A DNA stretch of 64,000 nucleotides from positions 107,489 through 171,488 of the forward strand of contig NZ_KB898664.1 of assembly GCF_000377765.1 (NCBI RefSeq), in the 5' to 3' direction. The DNA is from Gracilibacillus lacisalsi DSM 19029. GTDB lineage: Bacteria > Bacillota > Bacilli > Bacillales > Amphibacillaceae. Under the pieces are notes generated by a model. That model was given only the letters and a program-made list of their open reading frames with translations, was not told the origin of the DNA and did not search any database. Below, in pieces: positions 48,142-58,112 of this stretch (its first letter is position 1; every line of letters starts with the position of its first letter). The translations under genes were made by a program, and so were the position numbers.

Positions 48142-49288
48142 AACCTTGTCTCTCCTCCTTGATTCGATTAAATATTCGATTCGATGCTTTGATGATTTCA
48201 TGAATATCTTTTTCCGTTGTCTGATGGCTAAAAGAAAATCGTACAAATCGTTTCCCTTCATCATAATCGCTAATAAACGGTTGAATGGATTTAGGAACTT
48301 CTGTTGCTCCAATACTGCATGCACTAACTGTCGAAATTGCAATATTATGTCGATTATATTCTAGCATGACATAATCACCCTGTACAAAATCATTAATACA
48401 ACCAACAATACTTGGACATTGATTGACGGATACAATCGGTTGTAATGGAATTCCCTCGGTTTTCAATTTCTGAATAAAAAGTTCTCGTATGTATTGGATG
48501 TGATCTTGATTTTGTACGAGATTGTTTATTGTTTCTGAAGCTGCCGCAGCAAATCCAGCTATTCCAGGCACATTAACTGTTCCAGGTCTTAATCCGTGTT
48601 CATGATTTGTTGAAACAGGGTGGGATCTTAATGAGAGTCTATTAGAGAAATATAGTGCTCCAACTCCTTTAGGACCGAATATTTTATGACTTGAAATCGT
48701 TATACAATCAACAAACGGTATCAAGTGCTTTATATCTATTTTACCAAATGATTGAATCATATCGCTATGAAAAGGGATATCCTGTTTTTGTAACCTTTCT
48801 CCAATTTCCTTTATTGGCTGGATAACACCTGTTTCGCCATTAACATGTTGGATTGAGACAAGACATGTGTTAGGCTGAATCGCTTTTTCTAGATCAGTTA
48901 GCCGAATTTGCCCGTTGTGGTCTACTGATAGAAAAGTGACCTCTACATTTTCTTGATTGTCCAACTCTTTCATGTAGTAATATAAAGAACTATGCTCGAC
49001 TTCTGTTGTAATGATATGTTTTTTCTTTTTTAAATGACTAGTTCTTAGTAATGTGTCGATAGCTAACAGATTACTTTCCGTTCCCCCGCTCGTGAATACA
49101 ATTTGTCGTGCTTCTGTATTTAAAAGCTTTGCTATCATAGTTCTTGAATTTTCTAATATATCTTTTGCTTTCCCACCTATATCATGTAAGCTGCTAGCAT
49201 TTCCAAAATAACCTTTTGCTACTTCTTGATATACGTCTAATGCTAGATTTGACATAGGAGATGTAGCGGCATAATCACAATAAATCAT
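48119..49288 (-). CDS. nifS: Cysteine desulfurase NifS-type
   Basis: The 389-residue PLP enzyme has the lysine motif ISSHKIFGPKGVGAL near residue 205 and an active-site Cys in TVSACSIGATEVP near residue 325. The B. subtilis homologue supplies sulfur for the iron-sulfur cluster of NadA. It is divergent from nadBCA, which fits that role. Confidence 0.92.
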   Translation of the reverse strand: MIYCDYAATSPMSNLALDVYQEVAKGYFGNASSLHDIGGKAKDILENSRTMIAKLLNTEARQIVFTSGGTESNLLAIDTLLRTSHLKKKKHIITTEVEHSSLYYYMKELDNQENVEVTFLSVDHNGQIRLTDLEKAIQPNTCLVSIQHVNGETGVIQPIKEIGERLQKQDIPFHSDMIQSFGKIDIKHLIPFVDCITISSHKIFGPKGVGALYFSNRLSLRSHPVSTNHEHGLRPGTVNVPGIAGFAAAASETINNLVQNQDHIQYIRELFIQKLKTEGIPLQPIVSVNQCPSIVGCINDFVQGDYVMLEYNRHNIAISTVSACSIGATEVPKSIQPFISDYDEGKRFVRFSFSHQTTEKDIHEIIKASNRIFNRIKEERQGYDKEING

Positions 49289-49520
49289 CCAATCGTCCTT
49301 TCCTTAGAAGTATAGTCTTATATACAATTGTCAGTGAATTTCCATAACTACCGTCATTCAAAGAAGCAAAGCAGGAATAATGTACCTAACATCTTGCGAT
49401 CATTCGCTTGCTGATGGCAGTCTTTTTTTATAATTGATGATCGCGTAAAAAAATACTTGTCATATCACTTATTATATGTAAAGATATCTGTAAATACAAC
49501 TGTAAAGTGTGGTGTTTTGT

Positions 49521-51059
49521 TTGCAACGACAAAAAATTGTTATTGTCGGCTCCGGACTTGCTGCATATGTACTTGCGAGTGAATTATGGCAGCATAGTGA
49601 TGTGACAATACTGACGAAAAATAAAACTAATGATAGTAACTCTATACGCGCACAAGGAGGAATAGCTGCTGCCGTTTCTGCCAAGGATCAATGGCATTTA
49701 CATGCAGAAGACACTTTAAAAGCAGGTGTATTTCATAACCATCAAAAAGCAGTGAAAACATTAGTGAAAGAGGGAAAACAGGTAGTGAAAAGTCTGCTTC
49801 AACAAGGGTTTCCAGCAGATCGTGATCAACATGGTGAACTTTTATTAGGTCGTGAAGGTGCCCATAGCGAGCGAAGAATCATTCATGCAGGAGGGGATCA
49901 AACCGGTAAGTATCTCATTCACTTTTATCAGCAATTATTGCAAGGGAAAATAACAATTTTAGAAGGACAACTTGCGGTTGATTGTGTGATAGAAGCCGGC
50001 GAGTGTAAAGGAATTATTACGATAGATCAAGATAATCAATTGCATACGTATACTGCAGATCATATCGTATTGGCAACCGGAGGCTTTGGGGCGCTTTATG
50101 AAACAACATCTAACGATCCAAGTGCTACCGGTGATGGTATAGCGATGGCTTATCGTGCTGGAGCTAGAGTATCAGATCTGGAGTTTGTCCAATTTCATCC
50201 GACTATGCTAGCAACACAAGCACCCTACAATGACTTGATTTCAGAAGCCATTCGAGGAGAAGGAGCCATTTTGGTGGATCAGAATGGTCGAGAAATTATG
50301 AAAGGTGCGCATCCATTGGAAAATCTAGCACCTCGGGATATCATAGCCCGTGTTATGATGACGGAATTAACGAAAGGAAATCGGCTATATTTGGACATTC
50401 ATCAAATCAAAAACTTTCAAACTAAATTTCCTTTTATTAAATCAGTATGTGAAAACAATAACATAGATTGGCAGCAAGGACTAATACCGGTAAATCCAGG
50501 AGCACATTTTACGATGGGAGGGGTAGAAACCGACTTGCAAGGAAGGACGAATATCCCACGGTTATATGCAATTGGAGAAGTAGCATGTACACACGTCCAT
50601 GGTGCTAATCGTTTGGCAAGTAATTCATTGCTAGAGGGATTGGTATTTGCAACGAGATTAGCAGATTATTTAAGGACGCAATCCAGTGTGTTTTCCAGTA
50701 GTATATCGCTAGTCCAACCATTACATCATACATTCCATCATCCTGATCTACATGCACTACGTAAACAAATGACTAATCATGTGGGCATTAATCGAAGCGA
50801 ATCAGGGTTAAAAGAAATGCTGGAATGGTTAGCGAAATTTACACTTATCCAAGACAATTATTTAAGCAGATATACTACATCGCGGGATCAAATTCAAATG
50901 CAGCATCATTTACAGGTTGTCCAGCTTGTAACCAAAGCAGCCAGAAAACGTATGGAAAGCAGAGGCGCTCATTACCGAGTGGATTACCCATTTAAAAGTG
51001 AACAATGGGAGAATAAAAGGATAACCTATCAATTAGCCAAACAAGGAGTAACGGTATGA
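49521..51059 (+). CDS. nadB: L-aspartate oxidase
   Basis: NadB oxidises L-aspartate to iminoaspartate, the first step of de novo NAD synthesis. The 512-residue flavoprotein has IVIVGSGLAAYVLASEL, RAQGGIAAAV, GGDQTGKYLIHF and the HGANRLASNSLLEG flavin motif. The start is uncertain: TTG 49521, GTG 49512 and GTG 49509 are in frame, with only a weak GTGGTG site. Overlap with nadC is four bases. Confidence 0.93.
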   Translation: MQRQKIVIVGSGLAAYVLASELWQHSDVTILTKNKTNDSNSIRAQGGIAAAVSAKDQWHLHAEDTLKAGVFHNHQKAVKTLVKEGKQVVKSLLQQGFPADRDQHGELLLGREGAHSERRIIHAGGDQTGKYLIHFYQQLLQGKITILEGQLAVDCVIEAGECKGIITIDQDNQLHTYTADHIVLATGGFGALYETTSNDPSATGDGIAMAYRAGARVSDLEFVQFHPTMLATQAPYNDLISEAIRGEGAILVDQNGREIMKGAHPLENLAPRDIIARVMMTELTKGNRLYLDIHQIKNFQTKFPFIKSVCENNNIDWQQGLIPVNPGAHFTMGGVETDLQGRTNIPRLYAIGEVACTHVHGANRLASNSLLEGLVFATRLADYLRTQSSVFSSSISLVQPLHHTFHHPDLHALRKQMTNHVGINRSESGLKEMLEWLAKFTLIQDNYLSRYTTSRDQIQMQHHLQVVQLVTKAARKRMESRGAHYRVDYPFKSEQWENKRITYQLAKQGVTV

Positions 51060-51901
51060 ATCGATTATATGTCAAGCAACAGCTCAACCATTTTTTTCAA
51101 GAAGATATCGGGAGTGGAGATGTCACAAGCGATCGTATTTTCGATCAAGTATCTCCAACAGGAGTAGGTGAATTTATTGCTAAGCAGGAAGGTATTTTTG
51201 CTGGAGAAGTGATATTAGATGAGGCTTATCATCTTTTTGATGAAACGATAAAAGTCGATTTGTTTAAAAAAGATGGCCAACGAGTAAAGAAAGGTGAAGT
51301 GATTGCACAAGTATCTGGTCCATATCCATTATTGTTAACGTCAGAACGGGTTATTTTAAACCTTTTGCAGCGATTGAGCGGTATTGCAACTGTTACTTCT
51401 CAAGCAATTCGTCATTTAGCTAATGCTCAGATAAAAATTGCCGATACTCGAAAAACAACACCAGGATTACGTATGTTAGAAAAATATGCAGTTCGTTGTG
51501 GTGGTGGAGTCAATCATCGTTTTGGATTAGATGATGCGGTGATGTTAAAGGACAATCACATTGCGGCAGTGGGTTCGATTACTAAAGCTGTCGAAAAAAT
51601 AAGAACCTCGACAGGTCACATGATCAAGATCGAAGTAGAAATCGAAAACAAGGAGCAGTTGGAAGAAGCGATTGCAGCAGGCGTAGATGTGATCATGTTT
51701 GATAATATGTCGCCAGAACAAATAAGAGAGCTGATTGAACTAGTGCCAAAAGATATCATGACAGAAGCTTCAGGTAATATCACTGTCGATAATATTCACC
51801 TATATAAGGATACGAGAGTGGACATGATTTCACTTGGGTTTATTACCCACTCAGCACAAGCTTTAGATATCAGCTTTAACATTACGGGGGGAGTAAAATG
51901 A
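51056..51901 (+). CDS. nadC: Nicotinate-nucleotide pyrophosphorylase (carboxylating)
   Basis: NadC makes nicotinate mononucleotide from quinolinate and PRPP. The 281-residue protein has [11 protein letters not shown] at the start, [18 protein letters not shown] near residue 130, and [15 protein letters not shown] near residue 160. It is coupled by ATGA overlaps to nadB and nadA. Confidence 0.95.
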   Translation: MNRLYVKQQLNHFFQEDIGSGDVTSDRIFDQVSPTGVGEFIAKQEGIFAGEVILDEAYHLFDETIKVDLFKKDGQRVKKGEVIAQVSGPYPLLLTSERVILNLLQRLSGIATVTSQAIRHLANAQIKIADTRKTTPGLRMLEKYAVRCGGGVNHRFGLDDAVMLKDNHIAAVGSITKAVEKIRTSTGHMIKIEVEIENKEQLEEAIAAGVDVIMFDNMSPEQIRELIELVPKDIMTEASGNITVDNIHLYKDTRVDMISLGFITHSAQALDISFNITGGVK

Positions 51902-53004
51902 ATCTGGCAACACTATTTACCACACATCAACAGTTACCAGAAAAGTATCAACACATGAGTCATGAAGAAATGATAGAAAGAATCACAAAGATAAAAAAAG
52001 ACATGGGAGAAGACTTATTTATTCCAGGACATCACTATCAGAAGGATGAAGTGATCCAATTTGCTGATGCAAGTGGAGATTCATTGCAACTAGCCCAAGT
52101 TTCCGCACAACAAAAGGCGAAATATATTGTTTTTTGTGGTGTTCATTTTATGGCGGAAACAGCTGATATTTTAACAAATGCTGATCAAAAGGTAATACTA
52201 CCGGATATGCGTGCCGGTTGTTCGATGGCAGATATGGCAGATAATAAGCAGACTGAAGAAGCTTGGAGAGAATTAACGGCCTTGTTCGGTGATACGCTTT
52301 TGCCTTTAACCTATGTCAATTCTACAGCTGCGATTAAAGCATTTGTGGGGCAACATGGCGGTGCTACGGTTACCTCATCTAATGCGAAACAAATGGTTCA
52401 ATGGGCATTTAAGCAAAAACAACGGCTGTTATTCTTGCCTGATCAGCATTTAGGTAGGAATACCGCAGTAGAGTTAGGGGTTCCGTTAGATCAGATGGCA
52501 GTATGGGATCCGCTTGCAAGCAAATTGGAATTTGCAGGTGATTCAGTTAAGGATATCCGTGTTATTTTATGGAAAGGTCATTGTTCCGTACATGAAAATT
52601 TTACTACGAAAAATATTGAGCAAGTTCGTAAAAATCATCCCGAAATGACGATTATCGTTCATCCGGAATGTAAGTATGAAGTTGTGCAACAAGCAGACCT
52701 TGCTGGTTCCACGAAATATATTATTGAAACTATCAAGAAAGCACCTGCTGGAAGTGAATGGGCAATCGGTACAGAAATGAATTTAGTTAACCGTTTAATA
52801 AACAGCCATCAAGATAAAAAAATCATTTCCTTAAACCCATTTATGTGTCCCTGTTTAACAATGAATCGTATTGATTTGCCACATTTAACATGGGCCTTAG
52901 AAGAAGTAAGGGAAGGAAAGTATACGAATCGAATCAGTGTTCCAAGTGAAATAGCTCAACATGCCAAACTAGCTCTAAACCGAATGCTGAAAGGAAGCCT
53001 ATAA
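51898..53004 (+). CDS. nadA: Quinolinate synthase
   Basis: NadA condenses iminoaspartate with dihydroxyacetone phosphate, using a 4Fe-4S cluster. The 368-residue protein has [19 protein letters not shown] (cluster Cys near 109), [11 protein letters not shown], and [13 protein letters not shown] (cluster Cys near 320). It is the long Bacillus-type form. Sulfur is probably supplied by the divergent NifS. Confidence 0.95.
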   Translation: MNLATLFTTHQQLPEKYQHMSHEEMIERITKIKKDMGEDLFIPGHHYQKDEVIQFADASGDSLQLAQVSAQQKAKYIVFCGVHFMAETADILTNADQKVILPDMRAGCSMADMADNKQTEEAWRELTALFGDTLLPLTYVNSTAAIKAFVGQHGGATVTSSNAKQMVQWAFKQKQRLLFLPDQHLGRNTAVELGVPLDQMAVWDPLASKLEFAGDSVKDIRVILWKGHCSVHENFTTKNIEQVRKNHPEMTIIVHPECKYEVVQQADLAGSTKYIIETIKKAPAGSEWAIGTEMNLVNRLINSHQDKKIISLNPFMCPCLTMNRIDLPHLTWALEEVREGKYTNRISVPSEIAQHAKLALNRMLKGSL

Positions 53005-53031
53005 TGTGACAAGCTTGTATTTAAGTTGATC

Positions 53032-53069
53032 GAAGGATATCTATAAAAAAAGATATCCTTCTTTTTTTA
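53032..53069 (+). terminator. Terminator of nadBCA
   Basis: GAAGGATATCT and AGATATCCTTC flank an A-rich loop and are followed by TTTTTTT. Confidence 0.87.
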
Positions 53070-53167
53070 TTCAACATTTTAGGCAATTTGCATATGTTGT
53101 TAAAGAAGATGGATTAGACCGAGACAAATGCCCTTCCATACTTATCATTCAGAAAGGAGAAATTGCT

Positions 53168-54199
53168 TTGAAAATTCATATTGTGCAAAAAGATGAAACA
53201 CTTTGGAAAATTGCGCAAAAATATGGTGTTAATGTAAATGAAGTGATAGCAGCGAACCCGCAAATTTCAAATCCTGATATGATTATGCCAGGAATGAAGA
53301 TAAAGATTCCAACTGCATCTGACAATAAACAGCAACCAGCACCATCTGATAAGAAACAACAAGTCCAACCTGGTACAACGGACAAAAAAGACAAACAGGA
53401 GGTAAAACCAGAGGCTCCAAATCAAATTTTACCTGCGATTGAAGAGGATGAAGACAAAAAATGGGAACCATTGAAAAAAGAAATGCCTTCATTACCAATT
53501 CATTTTAATAAGCAACCACCACAACCTGTACAACCAGCACCATCTCAGGCATCACAAGACTTAAAGTGGACACAGCTAACCAATAATTTCGAAACCCATA
53601 TTCATCCAACGCAAATGCCTGAAGAAGATGACCACGTAGCAGGAGTGGAGGATCATAAGAAACCAAAACACAAACCGATGGCACCACCACATCATCATCC
53701 ACAACCAATGCCAATGCACGCACCTTGTTATTCAAAAGAAGGTATCCCTTATGGCTATGGACACACGGGACATACAGGGCATATGCCACAATATCCGTTT
53801 CCAGAAGGCTTTCAGCCACAAGTAATGGGGGAACAATCGCAACCACAACAAACTGGTCCATCTACCCAGCCGCATCAAGGATGGTATCAAGCACAAATGC
53901 CATCAGATAACCAAGGACAGCAAATGCCATGGGGACCATCACAAATGCCCCAAAATCAAATGATGCCAAATCAACAACAACCAATGCAACAAATGCCGAT
54001 GCAGCAACAACCAAATATGCCAGTACCGATGCCAGGAGAACCAATGATCCCACAACCTGGCGCACCGAATTATCCATTAATGCCAATGCCATATGGAATG
54101 CAAGGCCAACAACAAATGCCATATCAGCCATATCCTCAACAAGGAATGCCTTACGGGCAACCGAATAAAAAGGATTGTGGATGTGGAGGAAATCGATAA
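53168..54199 (+). CDS. safA: Spore coat morphogen SafA-like LysM protein
   Basis: The 343-residue protein has one N-terminal LysM domain (residues 2-47, IHIVQKDETLWKIAQKYG) and a long low-complexity tail rich in Pro, Gln and Met. The tail has repeated MPxQQQPMQQ-like blocks and ends with a Cys-rich CGCGG. SafA directs inner coat assembly and binds SpoVID. TTG follows AAAGGAG. The Met/Gln-rich tail is diverged, and its position after nadA supports the call. Confidence 0.85.
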   Translation: MKIHIVQKDETLWKIAQKYGVNVNEVIAANPQISNPDMIMPGMKIKIPTASDNKQQPAPSDKKQQVQPGTTDKKDKQEVKPEAPNQILPAIEEDEDKKWEPLKKEMPSLPIHFNKQPPQPVQPAPSQASQDLKWTQLTNNFETHIHPTQMPEEDDHVAGVEDHKKPKHKPMAPPHHHPQPMPMHAPCYSKEGIPYGYGHTGHTGHMPQYPFPEGFQPQVMGEQSQPQQTGPSTQPHQGWYQAQMPSDNQGQQMPWGPSQMPQNQMMPNQQQPMQQMPMQQQPNMPVPMPGEPMIPQPGAPNYPLMPMPYGMQGQQQMPYQPYPQQGMPYGQPNKKDCGCGGNR

Positions 54200-54212
54200 T
54201 AATCATAAATGC

Positions 54213-54252
54213 AAAGGCTGCTGAGAAAGTTTTTTCTCTACAGCCTTTTTTT
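54213..54252 (+). terminator. Terminator of safA
   Basis: AAAGGCTGC and ACAGCCTTT frame an inner GAGAA/TTCTC stem, and a T run follows. Confidence 0.8.
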
Positions 54253-54253
54253 A

Positions 54254-54421
54254 ATTTCGCAATAAACGAGCATGATTTCGCAATAAACGAAGGCAATTTC
54301 GCAATAAAGGTGCACGATTTCGCAATAAACGAAGGCAATTTCGCAATAAAGGAGCTCGGTTTCGCAATAAATGAAGGTGAATTTGCAATAAAAGAGATTG
54401 ATTTCACAATAAAAAACTCGC
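54254..54421. repeat. Eight-copy 21-bp tandem repeat
   Basis: Units of exactly 21 bp start at 54254, 54275, 54296, 54317, 54338, 54359, 54380 and 54401, with the core ATTTCGCAATAAA. Units 2 and 4 are nearly identical (CGAAGGCA tail), and the last three are worn. As 21 is a multiple of three, open frames appear on both strands, but none has a ribosome site. Confidence 0.9.
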
Positions 54422-54518
54422 ATCCGATGAATCTGTTTTGCATCGTTATTTTCAATTTCTGTTAGTTGTGATAAAGTAAGTAATGGAGACTGAGATAGAT
54501 TATGAGAGGTGAGAAAGC

Positions 54519-55268
54519 ATGGCAGGACATTCTAAGTGGAAAAATATCCAAAGAAGAAAAAATGCACAAGATGCAAAACGTGGTAAAATTTTCATGAAAC
54601 ATGCAAAGGATATTTATATAGCTGCTAAACAAGGTGGCGGCGACCCAGAAATGAATGCAAGCTTACGTCTTGCAGTAGAAAAAGCAAAGTCTGACAACAT
54701 GCCGAATGAGAACATAGATCGAGCGATTAAAAAAGCAACTGGGGACTTAGACGGAGCTAATTATGAAGAATTAACGTATGAAGGGTATGGTCCTGGTGGA
54801 ACCGCTGTAATGGTGGAAGTATTAACAGATAATAAAAATCGGACCGCATCTGAAGTACGACATGCGTTTAGTAAAAATGGAGGTAATCTTGGTGAGAATG
54901 GTTGTGTAGCCTTCATGTTTAATCGTAAAGGTTACCTGGTAATTGATCAAAGTAAAACAGATGCAGATGAAGATACTGTAATGTTAGAAGCAATCGAAGC
55001 TGGTGCAGAAGAAATGGAAACCGTGGAAGGTGCTTATGAAATCTACACTGATCCGGAAGATTTTCAGAATGTAAAATCAACATTAGAAGAAAGTGGTTTT
55101 ACATTGGAAACAGCAGAAATCACCATGATACCTCAAACACTTTCACAAGTGGATGAAAGTGACGGTAACAAAATGGTCAAGCTGGTTCACATGCTCGAAG
55201 ATATGGAAGATGTCCAAGAAGTCCACCATAACATGGACGCAGATGAAGCAATAATGGAACAAATATAA
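54519..55268 (+). CDS. yebC: YebC/PmpR family protein
   Basis: The 249-residue protein begins [20 protein letters not shown] and has the three-domain YebC pattern ([18 protein letters not shown] near residue 87). Family members act as transcription regulators or, as shown for some, as ribosome-associated factors that help difficult sequences. GAGAGGTGAGAAAGC precedes the start. Confidence 0.94.
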   Translation: MAGHSKWKNIQRRKNAQDAKRGKIFMKHAKDIYIAAKQGGGDPEMNASLRLAVEKAKSDNMPNENIDRAIKKATGDLDGANYEELTYEGYGPGGTAVMVEVLTDNKNRTASEVRHAFSKNGGNLGENGCVAFMFNRKGYLVIDQSKTDADEDTVMLEAIEAGAEEMETVEGAYEIYTDPEDFQNVKSTLEESGFTLETAEITMIPQTLSQVDESDGNKMVKLVHMLEDMEDVQEVHHNMDADEAIMEQI

Positions 55269-55276
55269 TAAACAAT

Positions 55277-55303
55277 AGGCTGCCCATAGGAGGCAGTCTT
55301 TTT
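55277..55303 (+). terminator. Terminator of yebC
   Basis: AGGCTGCC and GGCAGTCT pair (one G-U) and are followed by TTTTTG. Confidence 0.78.
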
Positions 55304-55556
55304 GTTTGTATAAATAAACCTTCATTCTTAAGTTCAAAACTAGTCGAGCAAAGGATCCGTTAGTCATGGTTGACTTGCTACTACAAATGTTTAAGCATTT
55401 CGCCTGCTATAAGCACGAATAACAGTCTTCAAATCTTGCTTCGTATTACCGCATACAATGATTTAAACAATCTGTCCTTTTCCTTTATATTGTGGTTATA
55501 TTTTCTAAAATTGGACACCCTAATAATAACAAAGCTCGATTGGAGGGTCATTCATT

Positions 55557-56099
55557 ATGGGCAAACTATGGTTATTATTAAATGGTGTCGTTGTCTTAAT
55601 AATTGGGGTCATTAGTTTTCAATCATTCTTTGAGCAAGAAGAAACTGAAGAACTACAGGAAGAAGTAATGGTCATGTCACAAGACCCACTAACAATTGAA
55701 CTAACCTTAGAGAAACAATATATAGATGGACATATTGAAACAGAGAATGTCCAAGAAACCATCGCTTCTATGCAAGATTTCTGGTCTGAATACCAAGAGT
55801 GGCAAGTGATGGAGCAGAGGGATGGTTTTATTCGATTTCGAAAAGAAGTGGATGATATTTCACCATACCTGAAAGCAAATGGATACTTTGGTATTAAGGA
55901 TGGACAATTGACAATCTTTGAAGGTGTTCCAGTACATGAAGCAGCTGTGCAATCCTTTTATCAAATAGATACCGAAGAATTAGAATCACACTTGTATGAA
56001 GAATTACAAGAAGGTATTAAAATTAATTCTAAGAAAGACTATTTAGAAGTGCTAGAAACATTTCGATCTTATCAAGACGTGGAAGCAGTAAATAGTTGA
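55557..56099 (+). CDS. bofC: Forespore regulator BofC
   Basis: BofC acts in the intermembrane space and restrains the SpoIVB signal that triggers pro-sigma-K processing. The 180-residue protein has a signal or anchor helix (about 5-22), LTLEKQYIDGHIETENV, and the conserved FRKEVDDISPYLKANGYFG near residue 97. TTGGAGGG precedes the start. Its distant partners SpoIVFA and SpoIVFB are also in this window. Confidence 0.92.
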   Translation: MGKLWLLLNGVVVLIIGVISFQSFFEQEETEELQEEVMVMSQDPLTIELTLEKQYIDGHIETENVQETIASMQDFWSEYQEWQVMEQRDGFIRFRKEVDDISPYLKANGYFGIKDGQLTIFEGVPVHEAAVQSFYQIDTEELESHLYEELQEGIKINSKKDYLEVLETFRSYQDVEAVNS

Positions 56100-56130
56100 A
56101 CGATGCTCAATCATCGTTCAACTATTTTTT
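56094..56130. terminator. Terminator between convergent bofC and MFS gene
   Basis: AGTTGAACGATG and CATCGTTCAACT pair and are followed by ATTTTTT. The bofC stop codon lies in the stem. Confidence 0.83.
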
Positions 56131-56157
56131 GATATGCCCCACAACATTAACTATTAT

Positions 56158-57318
56158 TCATCCTTCCACTGATGATTGTTTCAATTTATAGGAAGTAAAA
56201 ATACCAATCATCGCTAAAAAAGTCATAGCTGCCATTAATTGATACATGGTTTGAGAACCAAAGTTGTCTAGGATAGCTCCCCCAGCAGTTCCTCCAACTG
56301 CACCACCTAATCCAAAACACGTCGACATTAATAATGCTTGGCCCGTACTACGCAAATGGTTGGGGACAAAGCTCACGGCAGTTTGTAAGGCAACGAGCCA
56401 GAACAAACCAAATGTGAGTCCTTGTGATATTTGGAAAAACACAATCCATTCAGCAGATTGAATAAAAGCATATAATAACCAACGAATTGTAAAAAACATG
56501 GCAACAATGCCAAGTAGAAATAAATGGTGAAATTGCAAGACCTTCTGTGTTAAGAAATAAAAGACAGGTACTTCACTAAATGCAGCAAGCGCCCATGCAG
56601 CACCGACTAAAAAAGTAGTAGCTCCTAAATCTTCTAAGTGAAGAACAAGCATGGTATCGTTCATTCGGTGCGGAATCATAACGAGAAAGCACAAAAACAA
56701 AAAGATTATAAATCCTTTATTCGTTAATACTTCTTTTACACCTTGTAAAGAGACAGGATCTGCCGAATGATTATTATCTTTTAAAAATAATGTTAACGAA
56801 ATTAAAAGCAGAATCAGAATCCAAAACAAAATATAAATATTACGAATCCCGATAAAGCCTAGGATTGGACCAGAAACTACTGCAGTAAACGCAAATCCGA
56901 CAGATCCCCAAAGGCGAATTTTACCGTACTGATCTCGTTTTTTCGAACCTAAGCTTTTGATGGCCATACTATCCAGTAATGGGCCTGCAGGTGACATCAC
57001 AAAGTGAAAGGCGACAAAAGAAATAAAAACAATAATAAATGAAGTGCTGAAAAAAATACTGAAACTAATAGCGATGACTGCAAAATATAAAAATAATAGT
57101 AATCCTTTAATCGTCTTATACTTATCACTGATGTAACCAAAAAAAGGTTGTGCTACAATACTTACCATAGGAGCAATCCCTAAAATGGTTCCAATCTCAA
57201 CAGAAGAAAAACCTCTAAAACTCAAAAACAAAGGTAAAAATGGTAAGATAAGTCCTTTGTGACTGGCGTTAACAAGCGTTAACGCTTTCAGAAATAACAT
57301 TTGACGTTTGTTTGACAT
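56158..57318 (-). CDS. MFS transporter (LacY/HcaT-like)
   Basis: The 386-residue protein has about twelve helices, the MFS loop GYISDKYKTIKG after helix 2, and an MSPAGPLLDSMAIKSLG segment typical of the MFS_1-like group with LacY, nucleoside and HcaT permeases. The substrate is unknown. AAAAGGATGG precedes the ATG. A cre-like site lies upstream. B. subtilis has csbX near bofC, but on the other strand and of another family. Confidence 0.8.
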   Translation of the reverse strand: MSNKRQMLFLKALTLVNASHKGLILPFLPLFLSFRGFSSVEIGTILGIAPMVSIVAQPFFGYISDKYKTIKGLLLFLYFAVIAISFSIFFSTSFIIVFISFVAFHFVMSPAGPLLDSMAIKSLGSKKRDQYGKIRLWGSVGFAFTAVVSGPILGFIGIRNIYILFWILILLLISLTLFLKDNNHSADPVSLQGVKEVLTNKGFIIFLFLCFLVMIPHRMNDTMLVLHLEDLGATTFLVGAAWALAAFSEVPVFYFLTQKVLQFHHLFLLGIVAMFFTIRWLLYAFIQSAEWIVFFQISQGLTFGLFWLVALQTAVSFVPNHLRSTGQALLMSTCFGLGGAVGGTAGGAILDNFGSQTMYQLMAAMTFLAMIGIFTSYKLKQSSVEG

Positions 57319-57370
57319 AGTAGTCCATCCTTTTATGATAAAGTCATTCTCTTACTTTATCATACTTAAA

Positions 57371-57382
57371 CAAGCGCTTTCA
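57371..57382. promoter_or_regulatory. Partial cre-like site before the MFS gene
   Basis: Read on the minus strand, TGAAAGCGCTTG matches the strong part of the CcpA consensus TGWNANCGNTNNCA; the last two bases differ. Confidence 0.35.
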
Positions 57383-57437
57383 TTTATTTTGCTCCTGCTT
57401 ACCTTGATAAACGACCTAAGATAAGCTAAGATTAATA

Positions 57438-57451
57438 CGAACGTATGATTG
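57438..57451. promoter_or_regulatory. LexA (SOS) box before ruvA
   Basis: CGAACGTATGATTG differs from the Bacillus SOS box CGAACNNNNGTTYG at one defined base. ruvAB is an SOS operon in B. subtilis. Confidence 0.6.
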
Positions 57452-57491
57452 TAAATTATAAATAGAATTGGATCAAAGAGGAGTTCATGAT

Positions 57492-58094
57492 ATGATTGCA
57501 TATATAAACGGGGAAGTAGCGGAAATAACGGAGCAAGCTATTATATTAGATACGAACGGTATTGGATATGAAGTGATATGTCCGAATCCTTATCGTTTTC
57601 AAGCACAAGTTGGTCAAAGGCAAAAGGTGTATACGTATCATTATGTAAGAGAAGATGCTCAAATATTATATGGGTTTCAAAATCAGGAAGAAAAGACTTT
57701 GTTCGCACAAATACTTAATGTTTCCGGAATCGGACCAAAAGGCGCATTAGCTGTTCTTGCCACAACTTCCGTACAGGACTTTGTTGTTGCGATCGAACAA
57801 GAAGATGAAAAGTTTTTAACAAGTTTTCCAGGTGTCGGAAAGAAAACAGCTCGACAGATGATTCTTGATCTGAAAGGTAAGCTACCTTTTGACTATCAAG
57901 CTGAAGATATGGCGCAACAACAAAAAGATGGAACACCTGAAAGTAATCAGGCATTAACAGAGGCAATTGAAGCGCTAAAAGCACTAGGCTATTCGGAAAA
58001 GGAAATTAATCATATTAAACCGGTATTAACGAAAGAACAGAGTGATACTGCGGATACATATATACGAAAAGGGTTAGCATTATTAATGAAATAA
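57492..58094 (+). CDS. ruvA: Holliday junction DNA-binding protein RuvA
   Basis: RuvA binds four-way junctions and loads RuvB. The 200-residue protein has the OB fold (MIAYINGEVAEITEQAII), two helix-hairpin-helix motifs (LNVSGIGPKGALAVL, FPGVGKKTARQMI) and the C-terminal RuvB-binding domain (about 155-200). AAGAGGAG fits ATG 57492; the TTG at 57468 is in frame. Confidence 0.95.
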   Translation: MIAYINGEVAEITEQAIILDTNGIGYEVICPNPYRFQAQVGQRQKVYTYHYVREDAQILYGFQNQEEKTLFAQILNVSGIGPKGALAVLATTSVQDFVVAIEQEDEKFLTSFPGVGKKTARQMILDLKGKLPFDYQAEDMAQQQKDGTPESNQALTEAIEALKALGYSEKEINHIKPVLTKEQSDTADTYIRKGLALLMK

Positions 58095-58112
58095 GGAGAA
58101 AGGAGCTTCTTA

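Noticed and set aside
54254-54421. CRISPR array
   Set aside because: The repeats are contiguous 21-bp units without spacers, and no cas genes are present.
53862-54465. Open frames on both strands with seven-residue repeats (FAINEGN, FIAKLPS types)
   Set aside because: They arise because the tandem repeat unit is 21 bp, a multiple of three. They lack ribosome sites, and one runs antisense to safA.
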